A stretch of DNA of 64,000 nt from Paenibacillus sp. BSR1-1 (lineage in GTDB: Bacteria > Bacillota > Bacilli > Bacillales > Cytobacillaceae). The notes beneath the pieces are model-generated. The model was not told the origin of the DNA and did no database searches. It saw nothing but the letters and a program-made list of their open reading frames with translations. Made by a program: the position numbers and the translations under genes. The DNA is taken from positions 34,544 through 98,543 of the forward strand of contig NZ_JAQMWQ010000023.1 of assembly GCF_030403775.1 (NCBI RefSeq), given 5' to 3'. Shown here piece by piece: positions 47,290 through 55,937 of the stretch. Positions within the stretch are counted from its first letter, which is position 1, and the number at the start of each line of letters is the position of its first letter.

Positions 47290-48093
47290 ATGCGGAAAAT
47301 TATTGCACTATCAAGTTTTGTGTTCCTTTTCCTTCTAGCAGTGCTGCCAGCTACTGTTTCTCACGCTGCAGAAACAAACGCAAACGCTGTTAAAATAACT
47401 GGAATTACATTCGTCACCGACAAAGGTGAAATTCATGCTGATAGGGACGGAAACGACTTTTCTTTAAGCTTAGTCGGATTTCCTGGAGACGCTAAAGTAC
47501 AGGCGGTTAAAGTAACTTCCGATACGGCAGCTACTATATCACTGCTTTCTAAATCTGATGAAATGTATTCTGATGCAGTTGACGCTCAATTTGTAAATGG
47601 TGCAGCTGTCATTAACAAGGAAAAGGTTAAAAATTGGTCTACTAACAATAATGATGACACTTACTATTTCTTATTCCCTAAACAAGCTAATACTGACTAC
47701 TTGTTTACTGTTCAAGAATTAAGAGACGTCATTACTGAGTATGATTTATTTCTAGAAGGAAATGGCTTTGTTGCAGATGCACAAGGTAACCAGTCTCCAT
47801 TTTCTTTAGCAGTTGAAACAGAAGGCTGGAAATGGGAAAACGGAAAATGGTATTACTACAACGATCATGCAGTAAAATTAACTGGCTGGCTTGAAGTCGG
47901 AGAAGATTGGTACTACCTAGGCAAAGATGGCGCAATGGCAACCGGCTGGGTGAATGTCAAAGGAGCTTGGTACTTTTTAAAATCATCTGGTGCAATGGCG
48001 ACCGGCTGGGTAAAAGATAAAGGAACTTGGTACTTTTTAAAATCATCTGGTGCAATGGCAATCCTATATGTTTCAATGAAATATTTTTATTGA
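47290..48093 (+). CDS. Secreted protein with cell-wall-binding repeats, 3'-truncated
   Basis: A 267-residue exported protein. Signal peptide MRKIIALSSFVFLFLLAVLP with cleavage near SHAAE, a 150-residue unique domain (VKITGITFVTDKGEIHADRD) and then four choline-binding-type repeats starting WKWENGKWYYYN. The last repeat breaks off after SSGAMA into ILYVSMKYFY, which is unlike any repeat, so a deletion seems to have removed further repeats. ACAGGAGGA precedes the ATG. It probably still binds the wall. Confidence 0.85.
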   Translation: MRKIIALSSFVFLFLLAVLPATVSHAAETNANAVKITGITFVTDKGEIHADRDGNDFSLSLVGFPGDAKVQAVKVTSDTAATISLLSKSDEMYSDAVDAQFVNGAAVINKEKVKNWSTNNNDDTYYFLFPKQANTDYLFTVQELRDVITEYDLFLEGNGFVADAQGNQSPFSLAVETEGWKWENGKWYYYNDHAVKLTGWLEVGEDWYYLGKDGAMATGWVNVKGAWYFLKSSGAMATGWVKDKGTWYFLKSSGAMAILYVSMKYFY

Positions 48094-48192
48094 CAGAACT
48101 TTTAAGGTACAATTCATTGCGAAATCAACAAATCCCCTCCAAAGTGGAAGGGCTTTAATATTTACTTGGTTTTTAGGCATGGGGAATTTCTA

Positions 48193-48465
48193 TTAATGAT
48201 GATCATCATTAGTGCCTTTCTCCCAATCTGCTAGTAAACCATTATCTTCTATAATTTTAAAAATCTCACTCGGTTTCATATCCAGCTTTTTTGCAATTCT
48301 TGTGAATGCTTCTAGACCAGGATAGTACTCATCTTTTTCAATGGAAACCATGGCCCTTGTGCTTAAGTTGCTGCGAAATGCTAATTCCTCTTGAGTAAGT
48401 CCTTTTGTACGCCTTAATCTTACTATTAATTTTCCAAACGTTAATTTCTCATTACCTTTTTTCAA
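48193..48465 (-). CDS. XRE-family transcriptional regulator
   Basis: A 90-residue helix-turn-helix protein, TFGKLIVRLRRTKGLTQEEL and AFRSNLSTRAMVSIEKDEY, with the tail DMKPSEIFKIIEDNGLL. The TTG start follows AAAGGAGA at eight bases. It is the intact relative of the broken gene at 40403. The 560 bases upstream (48466-49032) hold two operator-like palindromes (48767 and 48909), which could be its own or another regulator's sites. Confidence 0.85.
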   Translation of the reverse strand: MKKGNEKLTFGKLIVRLRRTKGLTQEELAFRSNLSTRAMVSIEKDEYYPGLEAFTRIAKKLDMKPSEIFKIIEDNGLLADWEKGTNDDHH

Positions 48466-48766
48466 GGAAATTTCTCCTTTTTAATCCATTAGATAATGAA
48501 GAACTGGAAAGAACCATGAAGTATACTGCATAAAAGATGGATGGTTAGAGGAAAAATATTTAGTCTAACTCAAAAAAGAATGATAACACATTGAAACAAT
48601 TCAGTGATTTTTTCGAAGGGGATATGGGGCATAATCGGATAAGAAAATATATACACTAGTTTATAATTAAAAAGTTCCTACATTTCAAGATAGGTGACAA
48701 ACAATGACATTTTATTTTCAACTTTTTCAGCACAAATGCAATTAATGAATGATCAGGTTATTATTT

Positions 48767-48782
48767 AATCAAACGTTTGATT
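48767..48782. repeat. Operator-like palindrome, copy 3 (perfect)
   Basis: AATCAAACGTTTGATT is a perfect 16-base palindrome, upstream of the XRE gene at 48193. Confidence 0.6.
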
Positions 48783-48908
48783 GGAGTAGGAAAAACTAAG
48801 AAATAGTCGAAAAAAGGGTTTCCAAAAGAATGTTGTCATTTCCTGGAGAATATTTGTATTTCCAGTAAAAAAAACGAAACTCTCTAAAACAAGGCTTACA
48901 GCAGATTT

Positions 48909-48924
48909 AACCAAACGTTTGATT
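48909..48924. repeat. Operator-like palindrome, copy 4
   Basis: AACCAAACGTTTGATT, one base from a perfect palindrome, 127 bases after copy 3. Confidence 0.55.
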
Positions 48925-49032
48925 TATGTAGATGTTTAGTAAGGGTTTTCGAAGTTTATTCTTAGTTTAGAAGGAAGATGAATTCCTATATTAATAAAGA
49001 CCACTATCTTGATCCACTGTTGTTTAGCTTAA

Positions 49033-49239
49033 TCAATTTTTCATATTTTTTTCTATTTCTTTAATTAGTTCAGATGCCTCCATATTAAAAGCCTTTGCAA
49101 TAGAAAAGATGGTACCATGCCCTGGCTCCTGTTTATTTCTTTCTAGGTTGCAGTTCAGGCTTAGTTCTTCTTGTGTCAGGTTATGTTCATTTCTCAATCT
49201 CTTTAAAACCTCACCGATAGGAAAATTGAACTTTTTCAT
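49033..49239 (-). CDS. XRE-like protein lacking the recognition helix
   Basis: A 68-residue protein with PIGEVLKRLRNEHNLTQEEL and SLNCNLERNKQEPGHGTIFS. Compared with its relatives (for example LDRSYISLIERNLKLPG at 41301), about eight residues including the DNA recognition helix are missing between two ER words. The ribosome site AAAAGGAGG is excellent, so it may still be made. It could act as a dimerisation partner or simply be a decaying gene. Confidence 0.65.
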   Translation of the reverse strand: MKKFNFPIGEVLKRLRNEHNLTQEELSLNCNLERNKQEPGHGTIFSIAKAFNMEASELIKEIEKNMKN

Positions 49240-49491
49240 GAAATGCCTCCTTTTAACTCTATTAAATTATGAGATCATTCCATTTTCCATGAACATTATT
49301 TCACAATAGTTTCTATGAGGAAACTATTTTGGTTGATATCAATAATTATTTTGGTAAATCACACTTAACAATCATTTAATTTAATAGAAGGGCATTAATA
49401 ACTGCGTATTACTAAGAAAGTTAAAGCATTAGAAAAACTACCGATTCTCACTATAGAGGATTTTTCAGTCAGGAAGTGTTCTCTAAGATTT

Positions 49492-50949
49492 TTGACAATC
49501 TATTTTCAATCCTTGATTGCACTTTTTTCAAGCGCTCTATCAATTTGGCAATCTAGTCCTTTTCATATAAAATGGATTAATAAGGAAGGTAGCTTGTTGT
49601 TTAGGGGGATTTACGTGAGATTAAGACTCAAATTTAGGATGTATGTTGATTACTTCCGCTATTTAGCATCGATACAAAAGAAGGAAACATTTATGTTATT
49701 GGTGGACTTGGTTACTTTCATCCTTTCCACCTTTGCATTCATATCCCAGTGGATTCATCAATTTGAAGGACCAGGATTCGGTTTTTCTATCATTATGCTA
49801 TTTCTGCTTTCACTTGTAAAATTGGGTTATGATACATACAAAATGGGATCGGATATTATCAAATATAAACATTCTGATCAATATGAAATTAAAGCGAAGG
49901 ATAAAATCATTATTTATGATGAATTTTTACCATTAAATGATTTGATTCCAAGTCAAATGGAAGAAAGAATTCACTATGAGAAGGTGGAGATTGTCCATCA
50001 AAATGATTTTGTCTTTTATTCTCCCAAGGTAGACCGCCATTTGCGGACCACGAATTTAAGACTGTCGGAAAACAAATTAAAGGGGAAGAAAATCAAAAAG
50101 ATCATTAGTGACGATAAAGAAGTACTGATTCCTTTCTTAAACTATCAATTTGCTCATTCGATGGCTGACAAAAAGTATTTTTATAATGAACAAAAATTGT
50201 GCTTATCTGAAGACCTGGATATCACGCAAATTGATGCTTGTTGTCACAAGGGGAGCTATTTCGATTCCTTTTTAACTAACCATGTCAGTACGAAACAACT
50301 ATATTCGAAGAGTAATAACCGAGTCATCTATGATGGAACGAATTATTTTCCAGTTGCTTATGCGAAGGACGTAAACGAATTACGCCTCTTAGAAATTAAT
50401 TTTTCTGATATGAACAATGAAATTGGTGTATCAACTCTTGGATTTACGGCAGATAACTACTTGGTAATTTGGAAACAAAATGCACATGCCCAATCGAGCA
50501 ATAACTTATTTGTTCCAACCGGAAGCGGCTCGTGTGATTGGAAGGATATCATCGATCAAGATTTCACGAAAACGATAACCAATGGCATGGGGCGGGAACT
50601 GTGGGAAGAAAGTGGTAAAACTTCTTTAGGTAAGTCCCACCGTACCATCGGCAAAACGAAGCTTTTAGGATTCTTTCGCTGGGTCAAACGGGGTGGCAAA
50701 CCGGAATTTGTCGGGTTAACCAAGTTGGATGTGAAGGCATCCCAGCTTGATCCAGAAATCGAAGAGGTAAGAAAGTCCAGATCTCGGCATATGTGGAGGA
50801 TTGAAGATCTCACTGAGCTGAAAAAAGTGATAAAAGAAATTCAGGCACACAAAGAAACATCCATTCCACTTTTCATGTGTCTCAAGAGCTTGGAAGTTTA
50901 CATGGAGGAAAATCCCGAGGAATTAAGGGAGCTTTTGAATATTAGATAG
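49492..50949 (+). CDS. Membrane protein with a Nudix-like C-terminal domain
   Basis: A 485-residue protein as drawn. Hydrophobic segments lie at about residues 69-90 and 97-115. The C-terminal 180 residues contain FTADNYLVIWKQNAHAQSS and NGMGRELWEESGKTSLG, a good match to the REUxEExG core of a Nudix box, though the upstream Glu of the box is not clear. The start is uncertain: the TTG at 49492 has no good site, a GTG at 49615 follows AGGGGGA, and the frame is open back to a CTG at 49402. It converges on the phosphatase gene. Confidence 0.65.
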   Translation: MTIYFQSLIALFSSALSIWQSSPFHIKWINKEGSLLFRGIYVRLRLKFRMYVDYFRYLASIQKKETFMLLVDLVTFILSTFAFISQWIHQFEGPGFGFSIIMLFLLSLVKLGYDTYKMGSDIIKYKHSDQYEIKAKDKIIIYDEFLPLNDLIPSQMEERIHYEKVEIVHQNDFVFYSPKVDRHLRTTNLRLSENKLKGKKIKKIISDDKEVLIPFLNYQFAHSMADKKYFYNEQKLCLSEDLDITQIDACCHKGSYFDSFLTNHVSTKQLYSKSNNRVIYDGTNYFPVAYAKDVNELRLLEINFSDMNNEIGVSTLGFTADNYLVIWKQNAHAQSSNNLFVPTGSGSCDWKDIIDQDFTKTITNGMGRELWEESGKTSLGKSHRTIGKTKLLGFFRWVKRGGKPEFVGLTKLDVKASQLDPEIEEVRKSRSRHMWRIEDLTELKKVIKEIQAHKETSIPLFMCLKSLEVYMEENPEELRELLNIR

Positions 50950-50958
50950 TTGGAAAAG

Positions 50959-50997
50959 GCCTGTCAGTTCGGTTTTGGTAGACTGACAGGCTTTCGT
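50959..50997. terminator. Terminator between convergent Nudix-like and phosphatase genes
   Basis: GCCTGTCAGT pairs with ACTGACAGGC around a 13-base loop, followed by TTTCG. Confidence 0.75.
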
Positions 50998-51003
50998 TCG
51001 TTT

Positions 51004-51837
51004 TTAGCTGTTTTCAATGAGAATCACCGTTAAATCATCCGATTTCTTAGGTCTTGGATAGAGCACACAATTGGAATCTTGCTCTTCAGTCGCTCGTACT
51101 TGTTTTATCGTGTTTTGGATTGCTGCTTCATTGAAGGAAAAGTCGTGTATATCGATTAACTTATATAATTCAAATAGAGAGGCATATCCGTCACTAAATA
51201 ATAGGACTTTGGCGTTCTTTGCTACTTCCATTTTCCCAGTGATCCCATGAGGAATACCCTTCCCATCGATGGAACCGACCCAATAACCATTTTCTTTGTT
51301 AAGGAGTTTACGAGTATTCATTAGGGCCTCTAGCTTTAATCTTTCTCTTTCCTCGGGCGGAGCTATCGATTGAATTGTTATAATCGCCTGTTTATTTCGT
51401 TCATTAAATCTTTCGAGTCGTTTATCTGTTAGATACGTAATGGTGCCGTCTGATGACTCAAGCAGTGCGCCACAATCCCCTAAAACATAATATTCGAGCT
51501 GCTGGTCGATGATTCTGACCATTGCAATCGTAAATGTTGGCAGTTCATACTCTTTGATTGTATCCAGATCCTCTTTTATTCGATAGGCATCTTGTTCTAT
51601 TTGCTGTACGGTTTGTAATAGGATGTCCTCTAGTGATAGGGCATCATCAACAAAGTCAGGAAGCCGGTTATTGATTTGTTCTGCCAACCAAACTACATCG
51701 TTTTGATTAGAAAAAAAGTTTTTTTGAAATAGAGGGGTAGCTCCATCAATTACCCAAACTACGTTTTTACTTATGCCGACTTGATCCTCATTATATTTGG
51801 CGATGCCTTTTTCGGTGTAAGAGAAGAGTTTTTTCAT
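51004..51837 (-). CDS. PP2C-like protein phosphatase
   Basis: A 277-residue soluble protein with the metal-binding plan of PPM/PP2C phosphatases: YNEDQVG, VVWVIDGATPLF, LGDCGALL, VLLFSDGYASLF and SDDLTVILI at the end. These enzymes remove phosphate from Ser and Thr residues using manganese. AAGAAAGG precedes the ATG. It converges on the Nudix-like membrane protein gene; whether the two act together is unknown. The 630-base gap downstream of its start holds two operator-like palindromes. Confidence 0.87.
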   Translation of the reverse strand: MKKLFSYTEKGIAKYNEDQVGISKNVVWVIDGATPLFQKNFFSNQNDVVWLAEQINNRLPDFVDDALSLEDILLQTVQQIEQDAYRIKEDLDTIKEYELPTFTIAMVRIIDQQLEYYVLGDCGALLESSDGTITYLTDKRLERFNERNKQAIITIQSIAPPEERERLKLEALMNTRKLLNKENGYWVGSIDGKGIPHGITGKMEVAKNAKVLLFSDGYASLFELYKLIDIHDFSFNEAAIQNTIKQVRATEEQDSNCVLYPRPKKSDDLTVILIENS

Positions 51838-52238
51838 GAGTTTTCCTTTCTTCTTTTGGATAGTTTTACTGCTCTAATAACCTTATTCTACCATGCTTTG
51901 AAAATGCCTAAATGAAAAAGCTGGCAAGCGAAGGTCTAACCTGTTATTTCCATCCAAAAATGACTGAAAGTTGACGTTAGTGCCTGTCCAGAATTTGACG
52001 AGGGTCATGCATTTTAAATATGAGAAGTGAAAATAGATGTCTCCTCATAATATAACTGCGCTATCAGCATAACTAACTTTTTTTATTTATTTTGAAGAAG
52101 GAAAGGGGGCTTATTATTAGTTCTTTTCCTTGTTTGATATATATCACCATAACTGAAAAAGGTTTATGGCATTTCTCGACATTTTTTTTGTGATTTTTAG
52201 TGCAAAATCTAGGAATAGAGTGTACAAGGATCACTTTT

Positions 52239-52254
52239 AAACAAACGTTTAATT
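52239..52254. repeat. Operator-like palindrome, copy 5
   Basis: AAACAAACGTTTAATT, the exact reverse complement of the copy at 61755. It is followed by the same ACTGACAAAAAATTCAT as copy 1. Confidence 0.5.
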
Positions 52255-52319
52255 AACTGACAAAAAATTCATCTACTGATTTAATAAAATCCTGTTGTAG
52301 TAGGGGTTGCGGCATATTT

Positions 52320-52335
52320 AATTAAATGATTGATT
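52320..52335. repeat. Operator-like palindrome, copy 6
   Basis: AATTAAATGATTGATT, preceded by GGCATATTT as in copy 2. Confidence 0.5.
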
Positions 52336-52419
52336 AGTTTGATGTTGTTATAATTTGTAGAAGTGTGCATTAATTAATTCAAGTTTATCGGCCTCAAGAA
52401 GGGTCACCTAATTTAGTGC

Positions 52420-52451
52420 AGAGCCATTACTAAGTAGTAGTGGCTCTGTTT
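52420..52451. terminator. Conserved hairpin after cassette copy 2
   Basis: AGAGCCATTACT pairs with AGTAGTGGCTCT (one G-T pair), followed by GTTTTG on the plus strand; the counterpart of 40900-40931. Confidence 0.55.
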
Positions 52452-52465
52452 TGTGATTTATTTTT

Positions 52466-52732
52466 TTATAATAGGTCTGGGTAATTGTAACATTTCGCTT
52501 CATTTATCATGCCGAAATCTTTTTTAGATAAATGAGGGTAGAGGTCCAGATTGATTTCTCTTATAAAACCGTATTCTGCGTTATGTGTAATGATAAGTTT
52601 CTTAGACGTGGCAAGATGGCCGTCTGCATATTTTCCAATTTGATTAATCATATCAGGCATCGATTTTCCCTTTAGATAATATTCATCGGTAAAGCCCAGT
52701 TTATCTGTTACGTATAATATAAAGTACCTCAT
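52466..52732 (-). CDS. Cassette protein of unknown function (88 aa), copy 2
   Basis: An 88-residue close copy of the protein at 40986, starting MRYFILYVTDKLGFTDEYYL and ending EAKCYNYPDLL. The two differ at roughly one residue in eight, mostly conservative changes, so both appear to have stayed under selection. The same upstream GGCTGGGGGTCG is present. It closes the second ComK/XRE cassette. The function is unknown. Confidence 0.65.
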   Translation of the reverse strand: MRYFILYVTDKLGFTDEYYLKGKSMPDMINQIGKYADGHLATSKKLIITHNAEYGFIREINLDLYPHLSKKDFGMINEAKCYNYPDLL

Positions 52733-52799
52733 AACATACGACCCCCAGCCACTCTATAATTAGTAATTTCAATCTTCCAATAGATTTAGTAAAAATCCA

Positions 52800-53048
52800 T
52801 TATGCATGAATTGGCAGCAATACTGGATGTTGTTCAATTTCTATCATAAATTCTGAAGCTCTCATCCCAAGCCCGGAAGCAGGGGTTAAGATGGTAATAA
52901 AGCCAGGCAGTTCGAGATTTCTTTCAAGAAGACTAATATAGGAACGATCCAAAACGCTGCGTTCGGCGAGTTCTTCCTGCGATAGATTCCGTTCCTTTCG
53001 CAGCCTTCTTAATGCCATTCCAAAATCAATGTTCCAGTGATAATCCAA
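52800..53048 (-). CDS. XRE-family transcriptional regulator, cassette copy 2
   Basis: An 82-residue helix-turn-helix protein, copy of the one at 41301: FGMALRRLRKERNLSQEELA and RSVLDRSYISLLERNLELPG. The recognition region is intact, while the C-terminus has changed (EIEQHPVLLPIHA) and is shorter. TTG start nine bases after AGGAGG, overlapping the ComK-like gene by 23 bases as in copy 1. Confidence 0.86.
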   Translation of the reverse strand: MDYHWNIDFGMALRRLRKERNLSQEELAERSVLDRSYISLLERNLELPGFITILTPASGLGMRASEFMIEIEQHPVLLPIHA

Positions 53049-53664
53049 CAGGGTGCTCCTCCTTTGATAAGTAGCTCTGGAATAACCAGTTATCCTTATT
53101 ATTTTTTTCTTCTTCTAAAACACCAAAGTTATATTTTCCTGACTTTTCCTTGAGGAGCTGGTGTCTTTTTGGCGGTTCCAGATAATAGAGAATCGGACTT
53201 GGATGAGTCCCTCTTTCAATCGCAAGTCGTTTTAAATGTTTGGCTTTCTGAAGTTTTTCATTAAAAGGAGCTAATTTTGTATCAACAATGATGAAATGGC
53301 CATTGCTCAATTCCACCTCCGTCTTGTTTCCGGTGGCTTTGGTGTTGATAATATGTTCAGGATTAAACCAGATGCAGTCTATTTTATTTGGTGATTTACT
53401 TGGAAAAAGGCAAATGCCTTGATAGGGATTCACCATGATGGGACACTTCATTGTTTTGTTTAAAATGGATCTTGCCCCTGTCATTGCTCCCCGTAAATCA
53501 AAGCCTATGTATTGTAATGTATCATCCAATAGATGTAGAGGAGTTTTGTCCACCAGAAAAGTCATTTTTCCTGCCATGATCCTTGAACACGGCTTCCCAT
53601 ATTGGTCATATTCCCCCATCATTAGGATCACTTTTTTCTCAATAAAGTAACGTTCAATTTTAAT
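53026..53664 (-). CDS. comK: ComK-family competence regulator, cassette copy 2
   Basis: A 212-residue close copy of the ComK homologue at 41545, with the same core (GICLFPSKSPNKIDCIWFNP) and about 90 percent identity by eye. AAAGGAGTGG again lies nine bases before an in-frame ATT (53664), with ACG just before it. The frame continues upstream to an ATG at 53730, but that extension is not shared with copy 1, so it is unlikely to be coding. Two ComK paralogues in one window is unusual. Confidence 0.82.
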   Translation of the reverse strand: MKIERYFIEKKVILMMGEYDQYGKPCSRIMAGKMTFLVDKTPLHLLDDTLQYIGFDLRGAMTGARSILNKTMKCPIMVNPYQGICLFPSKSPNKIDCIWFNPEHIINTKATGNKTEVELSNGHFIIVDTKLAPFNEKLQKAKHLKRLAIERGTHPSPILYYLEPPKRHQLLKEKSGKYNFGVLEEEKNNKDNWLFQSYLSKEEHPVGLSLEH

Positions 53665-54032
53665 CGTTCTCCACTCCTTTAACCCCAATAAATAAAAACA
53701 TTTACGTTCTACTATCTCTGTAATGGACAATGAAGAATAAAACGATAGAGCTGTTTCGATTGTTTTAGAATTTTATCCCTCCTTTGCCGAGGACAATTGA
53801 CCCGTATTTTTATGATGGATATTTCATTTTCCAGGTTAGGCCGCTTTAGACCTTATACATGATGGAATTCATTTTGAAGATATGGGAGCGCTTTCCTTAC
53901 AAATCTATTAAACAGCAAATAGGACTTTTGTACTGCAGTCTATAGTAAACAAGATTCGCCAAATTTCATGGAGATTTTGACGAAATTGCGACAATTTTTG
54001 CGAGTGGACCATGGGGACGGTTCTTCTGGCTT

Positions 54033-54905
54033 TTACCAGCTATGAGAAGAGGACCCTGTGATCTCATTCCAGCCAATTCCAGTTTGGGTCAATGCTTCTA
54101 TAAAAGAAAGCTGTCTAGGCGTTTTAGGCACCATTGCAGCGATTTTCTCCGAATAGAGCTTCATAAATTTGTTGTCTAGGATTCCATAAAAGTAGGCGAT
54201 GGGATTTTTCACGCCATTGGTCAATTTCATTTTTCGAATCAGTTGTCTAAAGGCTTGGAGTGAGATATCTAGGATGTCATCTGTGTCATTCTGACACTCA
54301 AAGCGGAAAGCAGCAATTTGCACCATATGCCAAAATTCTTCTATCGTCTTGGCTTCGGAGAAAAAGCATTTTACCAGCTGGACAAAAGGCTGAGGGATTC
54401 GGTTGCTGACAAAATAGTGATCCAATTGTTGTTCAGACGTTTCGTTACGTTTATTTATCTTTTGTTCTTTTTCAGTTTTTAAAAGATTACTAGTTTCATT
54501 ATGGTGGTTCATTTTTTCCACTTTGGGTGGTTCAGTAGATGGAAAACGATTAAACTGATACAGGTTGCTGGACTGCGAGCCGTTTTTCCTTTCTGTTTCA
54601 AAGACCGTGATGATTCCCAATTCTTTTGCTTTCAGAATCATCCGTTTAAAGGTAGACCTGGAGATGCCATTCTCCTGATATTGCTCGTGAATGGATTTTA
54701 AAATGGTGCCGATCTTGGCATTGCATACTCCTGGGATTTTGGCTGCAAAGCGCACGAGCCTTTTTAATCCGATGATTTCACCTTTTGTAAACTCATGCTT
54801 ATGTTCTAATAACCACATCTCAATATGATGATTGAATTCCTGAAGGGAACTGAATTGTGAGTAATGCTGAAATCCTTCCGTATTGCCTGATTTAATGCCT
54901 GCCAT
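54033..54905 (-). CDS. Winged-helix DNA-binding protein, cassette copy 2
   Basis: A 290-residue close copy of the protein at 42330, with the same winged helix (GISRSTFKRMILKAKELGII) and C-terminal domain. The last 20 residues differ: copy 1 ends SFIDGIDPNWNWLNS, whereas here the frame has shifted to read ALTQTGIGWNEITGSSSHSW. The DNA still encodes the old ending in another frame, so a small indel near 54095 caused it. The 370-base gap to the ComK-like gene is about 220 bases longer than in copy 1. Confidence 0.74.
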   Translation of the reverse strand: MAGIKSGNTEGFQHYSQFSSLQEFNHHIEMWLLEHKHEFTKGEIIGLKRLVRFAAKIPGVCNAKIGTILKSIHEQYQENGISRSTFKRMILKAKELGIITVFETERKNGSQSSNLYQFNRFPSTEPPKVEKMNHHNETSNLLKTEKEQKINKRNETSEQQLDHYFVSNRIPQPFVQLVKCFFSEAKTIEEFWHMVQIAAFRFECQNDTDDILDISLQAFRQLIRKMKLTNGVKNPIAYFYGILDNKFMKLYSEKIAAMVPKTPRQLSFIEALTQTGIGWNEITGSSSHSW

Positions 54906-54909
54906 TTAG

Positions 54910-55080
54910 GACACCCTCTCATCGTTTTTCTGCACTCTACGATATCGGGTTTGGGTGGGTAAATCGAATTTGCATTTTTCATTTTTGAGGCCCATTTTCG
55001 TACGAAACGTCAAAAAAAGCCTTCAAAAAATCATTTTTGAGGCTTTTTTTGCAATTTGGTGCGTTTTTACTATTATTTTT
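54910..55080 (-). repeat. Cassette leader repeat b
   Basis: Second full copy of the leader, directly upstream of the winged-helix gene, with TTTCGTACGAAA and the AAAAAAAGCC/GGCTTTTTTT hairpin (about 55012-55050). The gap 55085-55300 beyond it resembles 59600-59690 but has no gene. Confidence 0.8.
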
Positions 55081-55302
55081 TTCGGTCTGAAACATTAACA
55101 AGTTTGGAGCTTAGCAAATTTAAGACCACCACTATGGGGTGATGGAAAGGCAGTTCCGTATTAGTCCAGATTCATTGATTATGAGATAGCTCTAAATGTA
55201 TTTGGGATTTTAAATTTAACACCTGAATCCTCCAAATTATCGAGAACAAATCCAATATCATCGACAGACGAGTAATAAATGTTAAGTAAAATGTAGATAA
55301 TC

Positions 55303-55554
55303 TTAATCTCCCATAAGCCTCTTTGGTATTCCAATTATTTGGTTTTGTTTCTCAAGAGAGACCAATTCCTTTTTTAACTGTCCAGCCCTGATCGTAATAA
55401 AAGGTTTTTCTGATTGACCACAATCCTCTTTATAAAAGTAACCTGCATGGATAGTCCAATAAAAAGGACCACGGGCACGTTGAAAACAAGCTGGCCCATA
55501 TCCTCAAATAAAAAAACTTAATAGTGTATATGCTGTACAGTCATATTCTTTCAC
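55303..55554 (-). pseudogene. Broken small gene, family unknown
   Basis: A frame of 84 codons with one internal TGA. It reads MKEYDCTAYTLLSFFI, stop, then GYGPACFQRARGPFYWTIHA, GYFYKEDCGQSEKPFITIRA and a charged tail ending PKRLMGD. Only the coherent amino acid pattern suggests a former gene. I do not recognise it. Confidence 0.25.
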
Positions 55555-55760
55555 CTAGCTAGTTTGCAGGGTATATGGCGATTTCAGGAGAAACAGCATA
55601 TCGCGTCCTGTCATTTCCTGCAAGCGCGCAAATAAGTTCCTTGACTTTATCAAACAAGCGAAAGTAAAAAAAGGATCAGGTGCACCGTTCCACACCCTAC
55701 AAACACGGAACAAGAACTGGGTTAAAGGTACCCCCAATATTCGATTAGACTTCTATTTTT

Positions 55761-55790
55761 TTGCCACATATTACCTATGTATGATATTAT
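55761..55790 (+). promoter_or_regulatory. Candidate promoter of the wall-repeat gene at 55938
   Basis: TTGCCA, an 18-base spacer and TATTAT with a TGA extension before it. A short hairpin (ATTACC.TATT/AATA.GGTAAT, 55812-55835) lies in the leader of about 140 bases. Confidence 0.45.
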
Positions 55791-55937
55791 TACCATTACA
55801 ATGCAACCGGTATTACCCTATTTGTAATAGGTAATTATAACTATATAGAAAGGAGTAAAATTATCATTTAAATAGAATAAAAGACTAATACAGATTTAAC
55901 AATTTTATATTTGAAGAATATCGGGGGGAGAATTATA

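Noticed and set aside
55555..55737. Reverse-strand coding-like fragment near 55555 (one frame reads DKVKELICALAGNDRTRYAV)
   Set aside because: It may be the tail of a lost gene, but there is no start, no family match I trust and no second line of evidence.
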